DNA of 64,000 nucleotides, from the NCBI GenBank assembly GCA_030066735.1, contig JASJBB010000062.1, forward strand, positions 1 to 64,000. The letters are read 5' to 3'. This DNA is from Woeseiaceae bacterium (lineage in GTDB: Bacteria > Pseudomonadota > Gammaproteobacteria > Steroidobacterales > Woeseiaceae). Position 1 is the first letter of the stretch; every line of letters starts with the position of its first letter. This document shows positions 19,354-28,360 of the stretch, piece after piece. The position numbers and the translations under genes were made by a program. Below the pieces are notes generated by a model. That model saw nothing but the letters and a program-made list of their open reading frames with translations. It had not been told where the DNA came from and did not search any database.

Positions 19354-20763
19354 ATGAAGCCCAAGGACGTTCTCGGCCTTCTAAAAGACGCCGAGGCAAA
19401 GTTTGTCGACTTTCGTTTCACGGACACGAAAGGCAAAGAACAACACGTAACGGTGCCCGCACACACGGTCGACGAAGACCTGTTTGAGGACGGCAAGATG
19501 TTCGACGGTTCGTCGATCTCCGGCTGGAAGGGCATCAATGAATCCGACATGATCCTGCTGCCGGATCCGTCGTCAGCGGTCGTTGACGTGTTCTCGGACG
19601 AGACCACGGTCAACCTGCGCTGCAACGTCATTGAGCCCGCAACCATGCAGGGCTACGATCGCTGCCCGCGCTCGCTGGCCGACCGCGCCGAGGCGTACCT
19701 GAAATCGACGGGTATCGCCGACGCCGCATACTTCGGCCCGGAAAACGAGTTCTTCGTTTTCGACAGTGTTTCCTGGGACGACACCATGCAGGGAGCGTTC
19801 TACAAGATCGACTCCGACGAGGGCGCCTGGAACACGGACCGCAGCCTGGAGGACGGCAACACGGGTCACCGGCCCACGGTCAAGGGCGGCTACTTCCCCG
19901 TACCCCCGGTCGACTCGCTGCACGACATCCGGTCCGCCATGTGCCTCGCGCTCGAGGACATGGGCGTTGTGACCGAAGTGCATCATCACGAGGTCGCGAC
20001 GGCCGGCCAGTGTGAAATCGGCGCGATGTTCAATACGTTGGTGCGCAAGGCGGACGAGGTGCAGATCCTCAAGTACGTCGTGCACAATGTTGCGCACGCC
20101 TACGGCAAGACGGCCACGTTCATGCCCAAGCCGCTCGTCAATGACAACGGCAATGGCATGCACGTCCACCAGTCGCTGTTCAAGGACGGCGAGAACCTGT
20201 TCGCCGGCGACGGCTACGGTGGCCTGTCCGAGACCGCGCTGTTTTACATCGGCGGCATCATCAAGCACGCCAAGGCCCTCAACGCCTTCGCCAATCCGTC
20301 GACGAACAGCTACAAGCGTCTCGTCCCGGGCTTCGAAGCGCCGACGATCCTCGCGTACTCGGCCCGCAACCGCTCGGCGTCGATTCGCATTCCGTACATC
20401 TCGAATCCGAAGGGCCGCCGCATCGAGGTTCGCTTCGGTGACTCGATGGCCAACCCGTACCTGTGTTTCGCCGCAATGATGATGGCGGGCCTCGACGGCA
20501 TCGCGAACAAGATCCATCCGGGCGATGCCGCGGACAAGGACCTGTACGACCTGCCGCCCGAGGAAGAGAAGCAGCTGGACCTGGTGGCGTTCTCGCTCGA
20601 GGAGGCGCTGGCCGCCCTCGATGAGGACCGCGGCTTCCTCAAGGCGGGCGACGTGTTCTCCGACGACCTGATCGATGCCTACATCGACCTCAAGATGGAG
20701 AACGTGACGAGGCTGCGGATGACGACCCACCCGGTCGAATTCGACATGTACTACAGCCTGTAA
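19354..20763 (+). CDS. glnA: Glutamine synthetase, type I
   Basis: Makes glutamine from glutamate, ammonia and ATP; the main ammonia-assimilating enzyme. 469 residues, starting at ATG 19354 after GGAGGAAAG. Catalytic signatures include [10 protein letters not shown] near 49-58, the latch loop, and [16 protein letters not shown]. The adenylylation site is Tyr 398 in [10 protein letters not shown], so this is the GSI-beta form controlled by GlnE. Upstream are a sigma-54 promoter and an NtrC-type site; downstream a hairpin and then DUF4124-ntrB-ntrC. Confidence 0.98.
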   Translation: MKPKDVLGLLKDAEAKFVDFRFTDTKGKEQHVTVPAHTVDEDLFEDGKMFDGSSISGWKGINESDMILLPDPSSAVVDVFSDETTVNLRCNVIEPATMQGYDRCPRSLADRAEAYLKSTGIADAAYFGPENEFFVFDSVSWDDTMQGAFYKIDSDEGAWNTDRSLEDGNTGHRPTVKGGYFPVPPVDSLHDIRSAMCLALEDMGVVTEVHHHEVATAGQCEIGAMFNTLVRKADEVQILKYVVHNVAHAYGKTATFMPKPLVNDNGNGMHVHQSLFKDGENLFAGDGYGGLSETALFYIGGIIKHAKALNAFANPSTNSYKRLVPGFEAPTILAYSARNRSASIRIPYISNPKGRRIEVRFGDSMANPYLCFAAMMMAGLDGIANKIHPGDAADKDLYDLPPEEEKQLDLVAFSLEEALAALDEDRGFLKAGDVFSDDLIDAYIDLKMENVTRLRMTTHPVEFDMYYSL

Positions 20764-20779
20764 TTGCCAAAACTGTGAA

Positions 20780-20802
20780 CCGGGCGGCATTTTGCCGCCC
20801 GG
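20780..20802 (+). terminator. Hairpin after glnA
   Basis: CCGGGCGGCA (20780-20789) and TGCCGCCCGG (20793-20802) form a perfect 10-base stem with a TTT loop, 17 bases after the glnA stop codon. There is no T run behind it, so it may be a partial terminator that sets glnA above the downstream ntrBC genes. Confidence 0.65.
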
Positions 20803-20843
20803 CGATCAGCCCAAACCGGCCTCAAAATTGATATGCTAAGTCC

Positions 20844-21377
20844 ATGGAAACCCGCGCGATTCTTGCCCTGCTGGGCATTTTTGTCGCCGCTGTTGCCACA
20901 GCGGATGTCTGGCGCTGGGTCGACGAAGACGGCGTTGTCCATTTCTCCGATACGCCGGTCGAGGGCGCAGAGCGCATCGACGTCTCCGAATCGAGCCGCA
21001 CAACCGGCGCGCGCGTGTTCACGCCGCCGCCGCGCGTCGCCTCTGACGGCCAGGCCACCCCGGAGGCTGAGGAAGAGTTCCGCTACGAGAGCCTCACGGT
21101 CGTATCACCTGCTGCCGAAGAAACGCTATGGAACATAGAAGGCCTCCTGAGCGTTTCGCTGGCGGTGACGCCGGGGCTGCAGACCGGGCACCAGGTGCGG
21201 GTGTACTTCAACGGGGAGCCGCGCATGGTGAACAGCACGAGCTTCACGATCGACGAGGTCTGGCGTGGCGTGCACAACATCCAGGCGGAAGTTCTCGACG
21301 AGACGGGCAAGCTCATGATCCGGAGTCAGCCGAACCGGTTCTATGTGCAGCAGACGACGATACTGGGCGTCCGGTAG
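20844..21377 (+). CDS. DUF4124 domain-containing periplasmic protein
   Basis: 177 residues with a signal peptide (METRAILALLGIFVAAVATA) followed by the DUF4124 core WRWVDEDGVVHFSDTPV. A disordered linker rich in Pro and Thr follows, then a beta-rich C-terminal domain (about 85-175). Function unknown. Its place between glnA and ntrBC is common in related gammaproteobacteria, yet nothing in the sequence ties it to nitrogen sensing. Confidence 0.85.
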   Translation: METRAILALLGIFVAAVATADVWRWVDEDGVVHFSDTPVEGAERIDVSESSRTTGARVFTPPPRVASDGQATPEAEEEFRYESLTVVSPAAEETLWNIEGLLSVSLAVTPGLQTGHQVRVYFNGEPRMVNSTSFTIDEVWRGVHNIQAEVLDETGKLMIRSQPNRFYVQQTTILGVR

Positions 21378-21398
21378 CGGGCCCATCGCGGCCGGCCG

Positions 21399-22474
21399 AT
21401 GACGACGGCCCGACAGCACACGATCCCAGGCGCGTTCTCGACAGCCTGAGCGCGGGCGTCATTCTCGTCGACGACAACTTGCTGATCGTCGACCTCAATC
21501 CCTCGGCAGAGAACATCCTCGGCATCAGCCTGCAGCGCGCGCGCGGCAAGTCGCTGTTGCGGCTCGTCGACGACGAGCCAGAGATGCGGGACATCCTCGG
21601 CCGCGTACTGCAGACCGGCGACAACTATGCCAACGAGATGCGGCTGAGTCCCACCGAGGTGCATGCCGACGAGCGCATCGTCGATTGCCGCGTCGCGCCG
21701 ATCGACATGCGCGGCGCAGCGCTGATCGTCGAGATCACCGACGTCACGCGACGCAACAAGATCAGCCGCGAGAACGCACTCCTGATCCAGCACGGCGCCG
21801 GCCGGCAGATGATTCGCCAGCTTGCGCACGAGATCAAGAACCCGCTCGGTGGCATCCGCGGCGCGGCGCAGCTGCTGGCCAAACAGCTCGATGACGAAGA
21901 GCTGTCCGAGTACACCGACGTCGTGATCAGCGAGACCGACCGCCTGGCCGGCCTCGTCGACCAGCTGCTCGGCCCGGGCGGACCGCCCAACAAGCAACCC
22001 GTCAACGTCCACGAACTGCTCGAGTACGTCGTGCGCCTGATCGAGGCCGAGGGTTCCGAGCACGTCAGGTTCGAGCGCCACTACGATCCCGGCCTGCCGC
22101 TGATCGACCTGGACCGTGACCAGATCGTGCAGGCGCTGCTCAACCTTGTCCGTAATGCCGTCACCGCGCTCGAAGGCCTCGGCAAGATCAAGCTGCGCAG
22201 TCGCGCCGTCACCAACTTCACGATCGGCGATACGCGCCACAGCGTGATCGCGTCGATCGAGATCGAGGACGACGGGCCCGGCATACCGTTCGACATGCAG
22301 GACTCCGTTTTCTACCCGCTGGTGACGAGCCGACCGGAAGGCACCGGCCTCGGTCTGCCCGCGGCGCAGGAGCTGCTGAGCCGGCACGGCGGCCTCATCG
22401 AGTTCGAAAGCCGTCCCGGCCGCACGACGTTCTTCGTGCGCATTCCGCTCGACCAGTCGGGGGCGACATCATGA
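21399..22474 (+). CDS. glnL: Nitrogen regulation sensor histidine kinase NtrB (start unresolved, possible frameshift)
   Basis: PAS sensor (VILVDDNLLIVDLNPSAENI), then the H-box LAHEIKNPLGGIRGAAQLL, identical in style to NtrB, N-box NLVRNAVTAL, and the ATP lid GTGLGLPAAQELL. NtrB phosphorylates and dephosphorylates NtrC under PII control. The kinase frame has no ATG, GTG or TTG between 21131 and 21478. An ATG at 21399 opens MTTARQHTIPG in a neighbouring frame and would join the kinase frame after a single-base shift near 21421-21435. The likely explanation is a one-base indel (real or a sequencing error), or a rare start codon. The end overlaps ntrC by 4 bases (ATGA). Confidence 0.85.
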
Positions 22475-23871
22475 ACGACCAGCCCCTGAACGTCTGGGTC
22501 GTGGATGACGACCAGTCGGTGCGCTGGGTGCTCGAGAAGGCGCTGCGCCAGGCGGGGATGAATGCGCGCACGTTCGAGCGCGCGGAGCATCTGCTCGAGG
22601 CTATCGCGCACGGCGAACCAGACGTGTTGATTACCGACGTGCGCATGCCCGGCATGAGCGGCATTACACTGCTCGAGCGGCTGCACGCGACCAGCCCGGA
22701 CCTGCCGATCATTGTCATCACCGCGCACTCGGACCTCGAAAACGCCGTTGCGGCGTACAAGGGCGGCGCCTTCGAGTACCTGCCGAAACCGTTCGACATC
22801 GACGAGGCCATGGAACTCGTGCGCAAGGCCGCGCGCCGCAGTGGCGGTAGCGACATGGACGATGCCGAGGGCGCCCACGGTATTTCTTCGATCATCGGCC
22901 AGGCGCCGGCCATGCAGGAGGTGTTTCGTTCCATAGGGCGCCTGTCCGGCTCGAGCATGACCGTGCTGATTACCGGCGAGTCCGGCACCGGCAAGGAGCT
23001 GATCGCCCGCGCACTGCACGAACACAGCCCGCGCGCGGGCAAGCCGTTCGTGGCCCTGAATACCTCGGCCATTGCAGCCGACCTGCTCGAGTCCGAGCTG
23101 TTCGGGCACGAGAAAGGCTCGTTTACGGGCGCCGACTCGCGCCGCATCGGGCGCTTCGAACAGGCGGACGGCGGTACGCTGTTTCTCGATGAGATCGGCG
23201 ACATGTCGCCGGCGCTGCAGACCCGCCTGCTGCGTGTGCTGGCCGAGAGCGAGTTCTACCGCGTCGGCGGTCAGCAATCGATCAAGGTAAACGTGCGCGT
23301 CATTGCGGCGACCAACCAGGACCTGGCGCGAGCGGTCAAGGAGTCGCGTTTCCGCGAGGATCTTTACCACCGCCTGAACGTCATTCGCATCAACTCGCCG
23401 CCGCTGCGGCAACGGCGCGCCGACATACCGCTGTTGCTGAACCACTACCTGGCCGCGGCGGCGCAGGAACTCGAAGCGCCCTCCAAGACGATCGACGCTG
23501 ACGCGGTCGACATGCTGCAAAGCTACGACTGGCCGGGCAACGTCCGCCAGCTCGTGAACGCGACCCGGCGCCTTACCGTGACCGCGCCCGGAACGGTCAT
23601 CACGACGGAGGACATCCCGACCGAGCTGGGGGGCGGCGAGACGTCACCGCGCGCGGCGCAGGAGTGGACCCGAAGCCTGGCCAGCTGGGCCGAAAGACAG
23701 CTGAGCGCCAAGAGCGGGCCGTTGCTGGACACGGCCTTGCCGGAGTTCGAGAAGACGCTGATCCAGACGGCGATGAGCCAGACGGGCGGTCACCGGCAGG
23801 AAGCGGCAAAGCTGCTCGGCTGGGGGCGCAACACGCTAACCCGCAAGATGAAGTCGCTGCAGCTGGACTGA
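22471..23871 (+). CDS. glnG: Nitrogen regulation response regulator NtrC
   Basis: 466 residues. The receiver domain has DDD at 12-14 and the phospho-acceptor Asp 56 (LITDVRMPG). The AAA+ sigma-54 activator domain has Walker A GESGTGKE at 169-176 and GSFTGA near 217, a mild variant of the GAFTGA loop that touches sigma-54. The C-terminal Fis-type helix-turn-helix ends GWGRNTLTRKMKSLQLD. It activates sigma-54 promoters such as the one before glnA. The ATGA overlap with ntrB indicates coupled translation. Confidence 0.96.
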   Translation: MNDQPLNVWVVDDDQSVRWVLEKALRQAGMNARTFERAEHLLEAIAHGEPDVLITDVRMPGMSGITLLERLHATSPDLPIIVITAHSDLENAVAAYKGGAFEYLPKPFDIDEAMELVRKAARRSGGSDMDDAEGAHGISSIIGQAPAMQEVFRSIGRLSGSSMTVLITGESGTGKELIARALHEHSPRAGKPFVALNTSAIAADLLESELFGHEKGSFTGADSRRIGRFEQADGGTLFLDEIGDMSPALQTRLLRVLAESEFYRVGGQQSIKVNVRVIAATNQDLARAVKESRFREDLYHRLNVIRINSPPLRQRRADIPLLLNHYLAAAAQELEAPSKTIDADAVDMLQSYDWPGNVRQLVNATRRLTVTAPGTVITTEDIPTELGGGETSPRAAQEWTRSLASWAERQLSAKSGPLLDTALPEFEKTLIQTAMSQTGGHRQEAAKLLGWGRNTLTRKMKSLQLD

Positions 23872-23875
23872 GCGA

Positions 23876-24385
23876 TCACCAGTGCCCGGTGCCGGGCTCG
23901 CCCTTGAACGGCCCGACGACTTCCGACGTAATCCAGCCGCCGTAAAAGCCGCCGGCCTGCGCGGTCACGCGCTCGCCGTCGACGTAGCATTCGATGCGGC
24001 CGGGATAAAACGCAATGGTGTCCCGGATCTTCTCGAACCGGGCTCGCGGGCGCGGATAGCTCCACGCGACGGGAGCGTCGGGCGCCCGATCCAGAGCCCA
24101 GTAGACTGCTCGTCCCTTCCATTCACAGACGGATGTCCCGGTTGCTTCGACCAGCCGATCCATGTCGACGTCGTTCCCGGGGAGATAGAACGTCGGCGGA
24201 CTGGCCGTTTCCAGGATCCGGAGCGCCGCGCTCGTGCTGGCGATGACGATATCGCCGTCCTTGACCTCTACGAGACGGCTGTCGTGCTGCAACGCGGGCG
24301 GGCGCGGATAGTCCCAGACCGACTCCTGGCCCGGGCCGGGTGCTACGGCGTTTTCGGGGCGTGAAGCGCCCGTGTTCTTCCACAT
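23876..24385 (-). CDS. DUF427 domain-containing protein
   Basis: 169 residues from ATG at 24383-24385 (MWKNTGASRPENA); a longer form starting 30 bases upstream would run into pyrD. The DUF427 fold is suggested by tandem half-repeats: SRLVEVKDGDIVIASTSAAL and CEWKGRAVYW in the first half, YPGRIECYVDGERV in the second. Function unknown; the family is small and cytoplasmic. It lies 7 bases after pyrD on the same strand and converges on ntrC with 4 bases between stops. Confidence 0.75.
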   Translation of the reverse strand: MWKNTGASRPENAVAPGPGQESVWDYPRPPALQHDSRLVEVKDGDIVIASTSAALRILETASPPTFYLPGNDVDMDRLVEATGTSVCEWKGRAVYWALDRAPDAPVAWSYPRPRARFEKIRDTIAFYPGRIECYVDGERVTAQAGGFYGGWITSEVVGPFKGEPGTGHW

Positions 24386-24392
24386 GGAAAGA

Positions 24393-25331
24393 TCAGAGCT
24401 GCAGGGAGCCGACAAGTTCCTCGATCGAGGCCATCTCGTGGCGCTCGAGATAGTCGAGGATGCCGGCGTTGATCTTCGGGCAGATCAGCGGGTCGTAGAA
24501 CAGCGCAGTCCCAACACCGACGGCCGACGCACCCGCTATCAGGAATTCGATCGCGTCTTTGGGAGTGGTGATACCGCCCTGGCCAATGATCGGCACGTTG
24601 TGCGGTTGCGCGACTTCGTACACCTGCTGGGTCTTGAGCAGCGCGATCGGCTTGATGGCCGGCCCGGACAGGCCGCCGCGGACGTTGCCGATGACCGGCT
24701 TGCGTTGCTCGACGTCGATGGCCATGCCCATGACCGTGTTGATGACCGAAAAGCCGTCCGTGCCCGCCTCGATGCACAGGCGCGCGTTCTCCTGGATGTC
24801 GGTCTGGTTGGGCGACATCTTGGTGATGATCGGTTTGCTGGTTTCCGCGCGGCAAGCCGCCACGACGCGCGCCGACATCTCCGGCACGTTGCCGAACTGA
24901 ACGCCGCCTTCCTTGACGTTCGGACAGGAGATGTTGATCTCGATGGCGTCGATGGCCGAGTCGTCGAAGCGCCGCGTCACGTCGACGTATTCGTCGATCG
25001 TCGAGCCGCTGACGTTGGCGATAAAGCGCGTTTCCTCGAAGTCCAGGCCGGGAAGGATATCGTCGACGACAGTTTCGACCCCCGGGTTCTGCAGGCCGAT
25101 CGCGTTGAGCATGCCCATTGGCGTTTCGCACACGCGGTGCGGCTTGTTGCCGAGGCGCGCGTCACCGGTCGTACCCTTGAGCACCACGGCGCCGACGTCG
25201 CGGTTCGAGAAGCCTTCGACTCGCGTGTACTCCTCGCCGAAGCCGACACAGCCCGACAGCAACACGACGGGCGAGTCGAACGACAGGCCGCAGAAGTCGG
25301 TGTGGAGGGGATTGGAGTTTGACGCGCTCAT
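24393..25331 (-). CDS. pyrD: Dihydroorotate dehydrogenase, class 1B type
   Basis: Oxidises dihydroorotate to orotate in pyrimidine synthesis. 312 residues from ATG at 25329-25331; an in-frame ATG 12 bases upstream is possible. The catalytic base is the Cys of NISCPNVKEGG, which marks class 1 enzymes, and the close match to Gram-positive PyrD (TPMGMLNAIGLQNPG, GGLSGPAIKPIAL, GASAVGVGTALF) marks class 1B. Class 1B enzymes normally need the PyrK electron-transfer subunit, and none is adjacent. It is divergent from trmL. Confidence 0.85.
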   Translation of the reverse strand: MSASNSNPLHTDFCGLSFDSPVVLLSGCVGFGEEYTRVEGFSNRDVGAVVLKGTTGDARLGNKPHRVCETPMGMLNAIGLQNPGVETVVDDILPGLDFEETRFIANVSGSTIDEYVDVTRRFDDSAIDAIEINISCPNVKEGGVQFGNVPEMSARVVAACRAETSKPIITKMSPNQTDIQENARLCIEAGTDGFSVINTVMGMAIDVEQRKPVIGNVRGGLSGPAIKPIALLKTQQVYEVAQPHNVPIIGQGGITTPKDAIEFLIAGASAVGVGTALFYDPLICPKINAGILDYLERHEMASIEELVGSLQL

Positions 25332-25352
25332 CCGATGCGGCATTCTACGTCA

Positions 25353-25817
25353 ATGTTCCACCTGATTCTCTACCAACCCGAGATTCCGCCGAATACCGGT
25401 AACGTCATCCGGCTGTGCGCGAATACCGGGGTTGCGCTGCACCTCGTCGAGCCGCTCGGGTTCGACCTCGAGGAAAGAAAGCTGCGCCGCGCCGGGCTCG
25501 ACTACCGCGAATTTGCGACCGTGCAGACGCACGGCTCGCTGGAGGCTTGTCTCGACGCGCTCGGCCAGCCCAGGGTCTTTGCGCTGAGCACCCGTGGCAC
25601 GACCCGCTACGACACGCCGAGCTACACCGGGGGCGACGCCTTTCTGCTCGGCCCCGAGACGCGCGGCTTGCCGCAGGCCGTTCTGGATGCCCTGCCCGAC
25701 GAACAGTGCCTGCGCCTGCCAATGCGGCCCGACAACCGCAGCCTGAACCTGTCGAACACGGCTGCGATTATCGTCTACGAGGCGTGGCGGCAGCTCGGGT
25801 TCGACGGCGGCGCCTGA
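25353..25817 (+). CDS. trmL: tRNA (cytidine(34)-2'-O)-methyltransferase TrmL
   Basis: SPOUT-fold methyltransferase that 2'-O-methylates the wobble base of tRNA-Leu. 154 residues from ATG at 25353 (MFHLILYQPEIPPNTGN), the family start. SPOUT knot motifs FLLGPETRGLP near 97 and LRLPMRPDNRSLNLSNTAA near 125 bind S-adenosylmethionine. It is divergent from pyrD with about 21 bases between starts, so their promoters must overlap. It converges on the SDR gene. Confidence 0.95.
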   Translation: MFHLILYQPEIPPNTGNVIRLCANTGVALHLVEPLGFDLEERKLRRAGLDYREFATVQTHGSLEACLDALGQPRVFALSTRGTTRYDTPSYTGGDAFLLGPETRGLPQAVLDALPDEQCLRLPMRPDNRSLNLSNTAAIIVYEAWRQLGFDGGA

Positions 25818-25827
25818 GCCGCCGGGA

Positions 25828-26832
25828 TTACTGCCGCGGCCGTTGCATGGCGCGCTCGAAGCCGTCGCCGGTCTCGAGCTCGTCGTCGAGCATCTCCACG
25901 AGTTCGTCCCGCGTGAAGCTGTGCTCGTGGCCCCGGTTGAGCTCGACGACCTCTTCGATCGCCTTGTAGATGGTCCACTCTGCTTCCGAGCGTACGGGCA
26001 CGACCATGTAATGCTCCTTGGGGTTCTCGGCAAACATGGCGTGCAGCGCCGCGTCTGCTACGTCATCGGGCTCCGGATATTCGCTACGGCTGGCGTCCTT
26101 GCAGCGCTCCACCATGCGCGCGTTGTACGCGGGCCAGCGCGATTCGTTGTCGAGCTGCCCGGACTCGAGCACACGCTTGCAAGCAGACTCTGCGATCCTG
26201 GACTTGTAGTTGCCAGGCGCGATGGAGCTGACCTTCACGGGGCTGCCTACCATCATCATCTCGGCCGCGAGGGAGTCGGTGTAGGCCTCCATCGCGTGCT
26301 TGCTCATGCTGTAAGCGCCGGAGCCGGGACCGGACAGCGTGCCCGATATCGAGCTGATCACATTGAAGCGTCCGCCCGACTCCAGGATCAGGTCGGCGAA
26401 GGCCTTGTTAACGCGATACGGGCCGAAAATGTTCACGTCGAGCTGGAACCGCAGGTCGTCCTCGCTCATCTCAAGCATCGGGCCGCCGGCATATACGCCG
26501 GCGTTGTTGATGATGCCCCACAGGCCGCGGCCCTCATTGCGGACGAGCTCCACCGCCGCGTCGATTTCCTTCTGGATCGTCACGTCAAGACGAATGCCCA
26601 TGACGTTGTCCATCGCGCTGAGCCGCTCGATGTCTTCCGGCTTGCGCGCGCCCGCATAGACGAAATGGCCTTCTGCGGCCAAGCGTTCTGTGATCTTCAG
26701 GCCAATGCCCGAACTGGCGCCCGTAACAAGCACGGCTCTCTGCGGGTGCTCGTCGGCCGTCGCGACGGGCGGTGCAACAGCGGTTGCCAGCAGGCACAGG
26801 AACACTGCGGTCAGGGTAATGACGGTCTTCAT
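25828..26832 (-). CDS. Short-chain dehydrogenase/reductase with an N-terminal signal peptide
   Basis: 334 residues. Residues 1-26 form a clear Sec-type signal (hydrophobic core, then ATA before DEHPQ). A classical SDR domain follows: cofactor motif TGASSGIG at 37-44, NNAG at 109-112, and catalytic YSMSK with Tyr 174 and Lys 178. Soluble NAD(P)-dependent enzymes are rarely exported, so either the N-terminus is a membrane anchor or the enzyme carries a tightly bound cofactor. AAGGGGAAACC precedes the ATG. It follows gpsA by 20 bases and is the last gene of the rhodanese-secB-gpsA run. Substrate unknown. Confidence 0.8.
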   Translation of the reverse strand: MKTVITLTAVFLCLLATAVAPPVATADEHPQRAVLVTGASSGIGLKITERLAAEGHFVYAGARKPEDIERLSAMDNVMGIRLDVTIQKEIDAAVELVRNEGRGLWGIINNAGVYAGGPMLEMSEDDLRFQLDVNIFGPYRVNKAFADLILESGGRFNVISSISGTLSGPGSGAYSMSKHAMEAYTDSLAAEMMMVGSPVKVSSIAPGNYKSRIAESACKRVLESGQLDNESRWPAYNARMVERCKDASRSEYPEPDDVADAALHAMFAENPKEHYMVVPVRSEAEWTIYKAIEEVVELNRGHEHSFTRDELVEMLDDELETGDGFERAMQRPRQ

Positions 26833-26852
26833 GGTTTCCCCTTGTATTGTTG

Positions 26853-27872
26853 TTAGTGGTTCTCGGGTTTGAGAGCGCGGGACATCAGGGCCTGCACCGC
26901 ATCGCGGGGCGATTTGCCCTCGTAGAGAATCTGGTAGACCTGCTCGCAGATCGGCATCTCGATGCCGAGCTCGTCGGCGACTTCCTTGACGGCCTCGGCG
27001 GCAAGTACGCCTTCGACGACCTGCTGGATTTCTTCCTGGGCCTCCTCGACGGTCTTGCCGCCGGCAAGCGCCAGGCCCATGCGCCGGTTTCGGGACAGGT
27101 TGTCGGTGCAGGTCAGGACGAGGTCGCCCATGCAGGCGAGCCCCATGAAGGTTTCCTTTTTCGCGCCGAGCGCGGCGCCCAGCCGGCTGAGCTCGACGAG
27201 CCCGCGGGTGATCAGGGCGATCCGCGTGTTGGCGCCGAAACCCAGCCCGTCCGACATGCCCGCCGCGATGGCCAGCACGTTCTTGATTGCACCGCCAACC
27301 TCCACGCCAATCATGTCGTCCGACGTGTAGGCGCGGAAGTTGTGGCCCGACAGGGCCTGCGCAAGATCCCCGGCAAACTCCGAGTCATTCGCGGCAATGG
27401 TCATGGCCGTGGGCAGGCCCTCGCCAACCTCCTTGGCAAACGTCGGCCCGCTGAGCACCGCCATCGGCCGCTCTTTGCCGAGCACCTCCCCGGCCACCGT
27501 GTGCGGCAATTTGCCCGAATGCAGCTCGAAGCCCTTGGTTGCCCAGCAGATGCGGGAGTCCTCGCGCAGCAGCGGCTTGATGCGCGTCAGGGTGTCGCGG
27601 AGACCGTGACTCGGCACAACGACGAGCACATCGCGGACGCCGTCGAGGCAGGCCTCGAGGTCCGGGCTGGCAACCAGGTTGGGAGGAAAGGCTATGCCGG
27701 GCAGGTAACGCGCGTTCTCGCCCGTGGCCGCCATGTCTTCGAGCAGGTCGAGTTCGAGGATGCCGCCCAACCGGACGTCACTGCCGCAGCGCGCAAGCTG
27801 CAGGGCCAGCGCCGTGCCCCAGGAGCCGGCGCCGATGACTGCGATCGACTTGTCGGGCGCTGCGCCTATCAG
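26853..27872 (-). CDS. gpsA: Glycerol-3-phosphate dehydrogenase [NAD(P)+], CTG start
   Basis: Makes glycerol-3-phosphate from dihydroxyacetone phosphate for phospholipids. The NAD-binding motif VIGAGSWGTALA is encoded upstream of every in-frame ATG, GTG or TTG. The only start giving a complete protein is CTG at 27870-27872: it overlaps the secB stop (CTGA), follows GGAG by five bases and yields 339 residues, exactly the E. coli length. Other family motifs are VVPSHG, ATKGFE, SGPTFAKE, and the catalytic Lys in GGAIKNVLAIAAG. A TTG at 27768-27770 would delete the cofactor site. Translation is probably coupled to secB. Confidence 0.9.
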   Translation of the reverse strand: MIGAAPDKSIAVIGAGSWGTALALQLARCGSDVRLGGILELDLLEDMAATGENARYLPGIAFPPNLVASPDLEACLDGVRDVLVVVPSHGLRDTLTRIKPLLREDSRICWATKGFELHSGKLPHTVAGEVLGKERPMAVLSGPTFAKEVGEGLPTAMTIAANDSEFAGDLAQALSGHNFRAYTSDDMIGVEVGGAIKNVLAIAAGMSDGLGFGANTRIALITRGLVELSRLGAALGAKKETFMGLACMGDLVLTCTDNLSRNRRMGLALAGGKTVEEAQEEIQQVVEGVLAAEAVKEVADELGIEMPICEQVYQILYEGKSPRDAVQALMSRALKPENH

Positions 27873-28348
27873 TGTTTCTCCGCCGTCTCCGCCTGCTGCT
27901 GCGCAGCGGCCTGCCGCGACTGCATGTACAGCGCGTCGAAGTTAATCGGCTGCAGCACGAACTCGGGGAAGCCGCCACGCTGCACCGTGCTCGCAATCGC
28001 CTCGCGCGCATACGGAAACAGGATGTTGGGGCAGAAGCTACCAACGATGGCCCGGAACTCTTCGTCGTCATAGCCGTCGATCTGGAACAGGCCGGCCTGC
28101 TGTACCTCGGCGAGGAACATCGTCTGGTCTTCCTGCTTCGCCTCGACCGTTATTGTCAAAACCACTTCGTGCATCGTTTCGTCGCCCTCGACGGGCTTGT
28201 GGCTGCTGCGCAGGTTCAGGTCGGTCTGCGGGCTCCATTCGTTCGAACGGAACACGTCGGGCGCCTTGGGTGATTCGAACGAAAAATCCTTGACGTAAAT
28301 CTTGGAGATGCCGATCTGCTTGGTGTCGCTACTGGTTTCTTCTGCCAT
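27869..28348 (-). CDS. secB: Protein-export chaperone SecB
   Basis: Tetrameric cytosolic chaperone that keeps preproteins unfolded for SecA. 159 residues with the family blocks ISKIYVKDFSFESPKAPDVF at the N-terminus and FCPNILFPYAREAI near 110-123. The tail is Gln/Ala-rich. It lies between the rhodanese gene (12 bases) and gpsA (overlapping). In E. coli grxC sits between these genes; it is missing here. Confidence 0.96.
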   Translation of the reverse strand: MAEETSSDTKQIGISKIYVKDFSFESPKAPDVFRSNEWSPQTDLNLRSSHKPVEGDETMHEVVLTITVEAKQEDQTMFLAEVQQAGLFQIDGYDDEEFRAIVGSFCPNILFPYAREAIASTVQRGGFPEFVLQPINFDALYMQSRQAAAQQQAETAEKH

Positions 28349-28360
28349 TGCTGATTCCTG

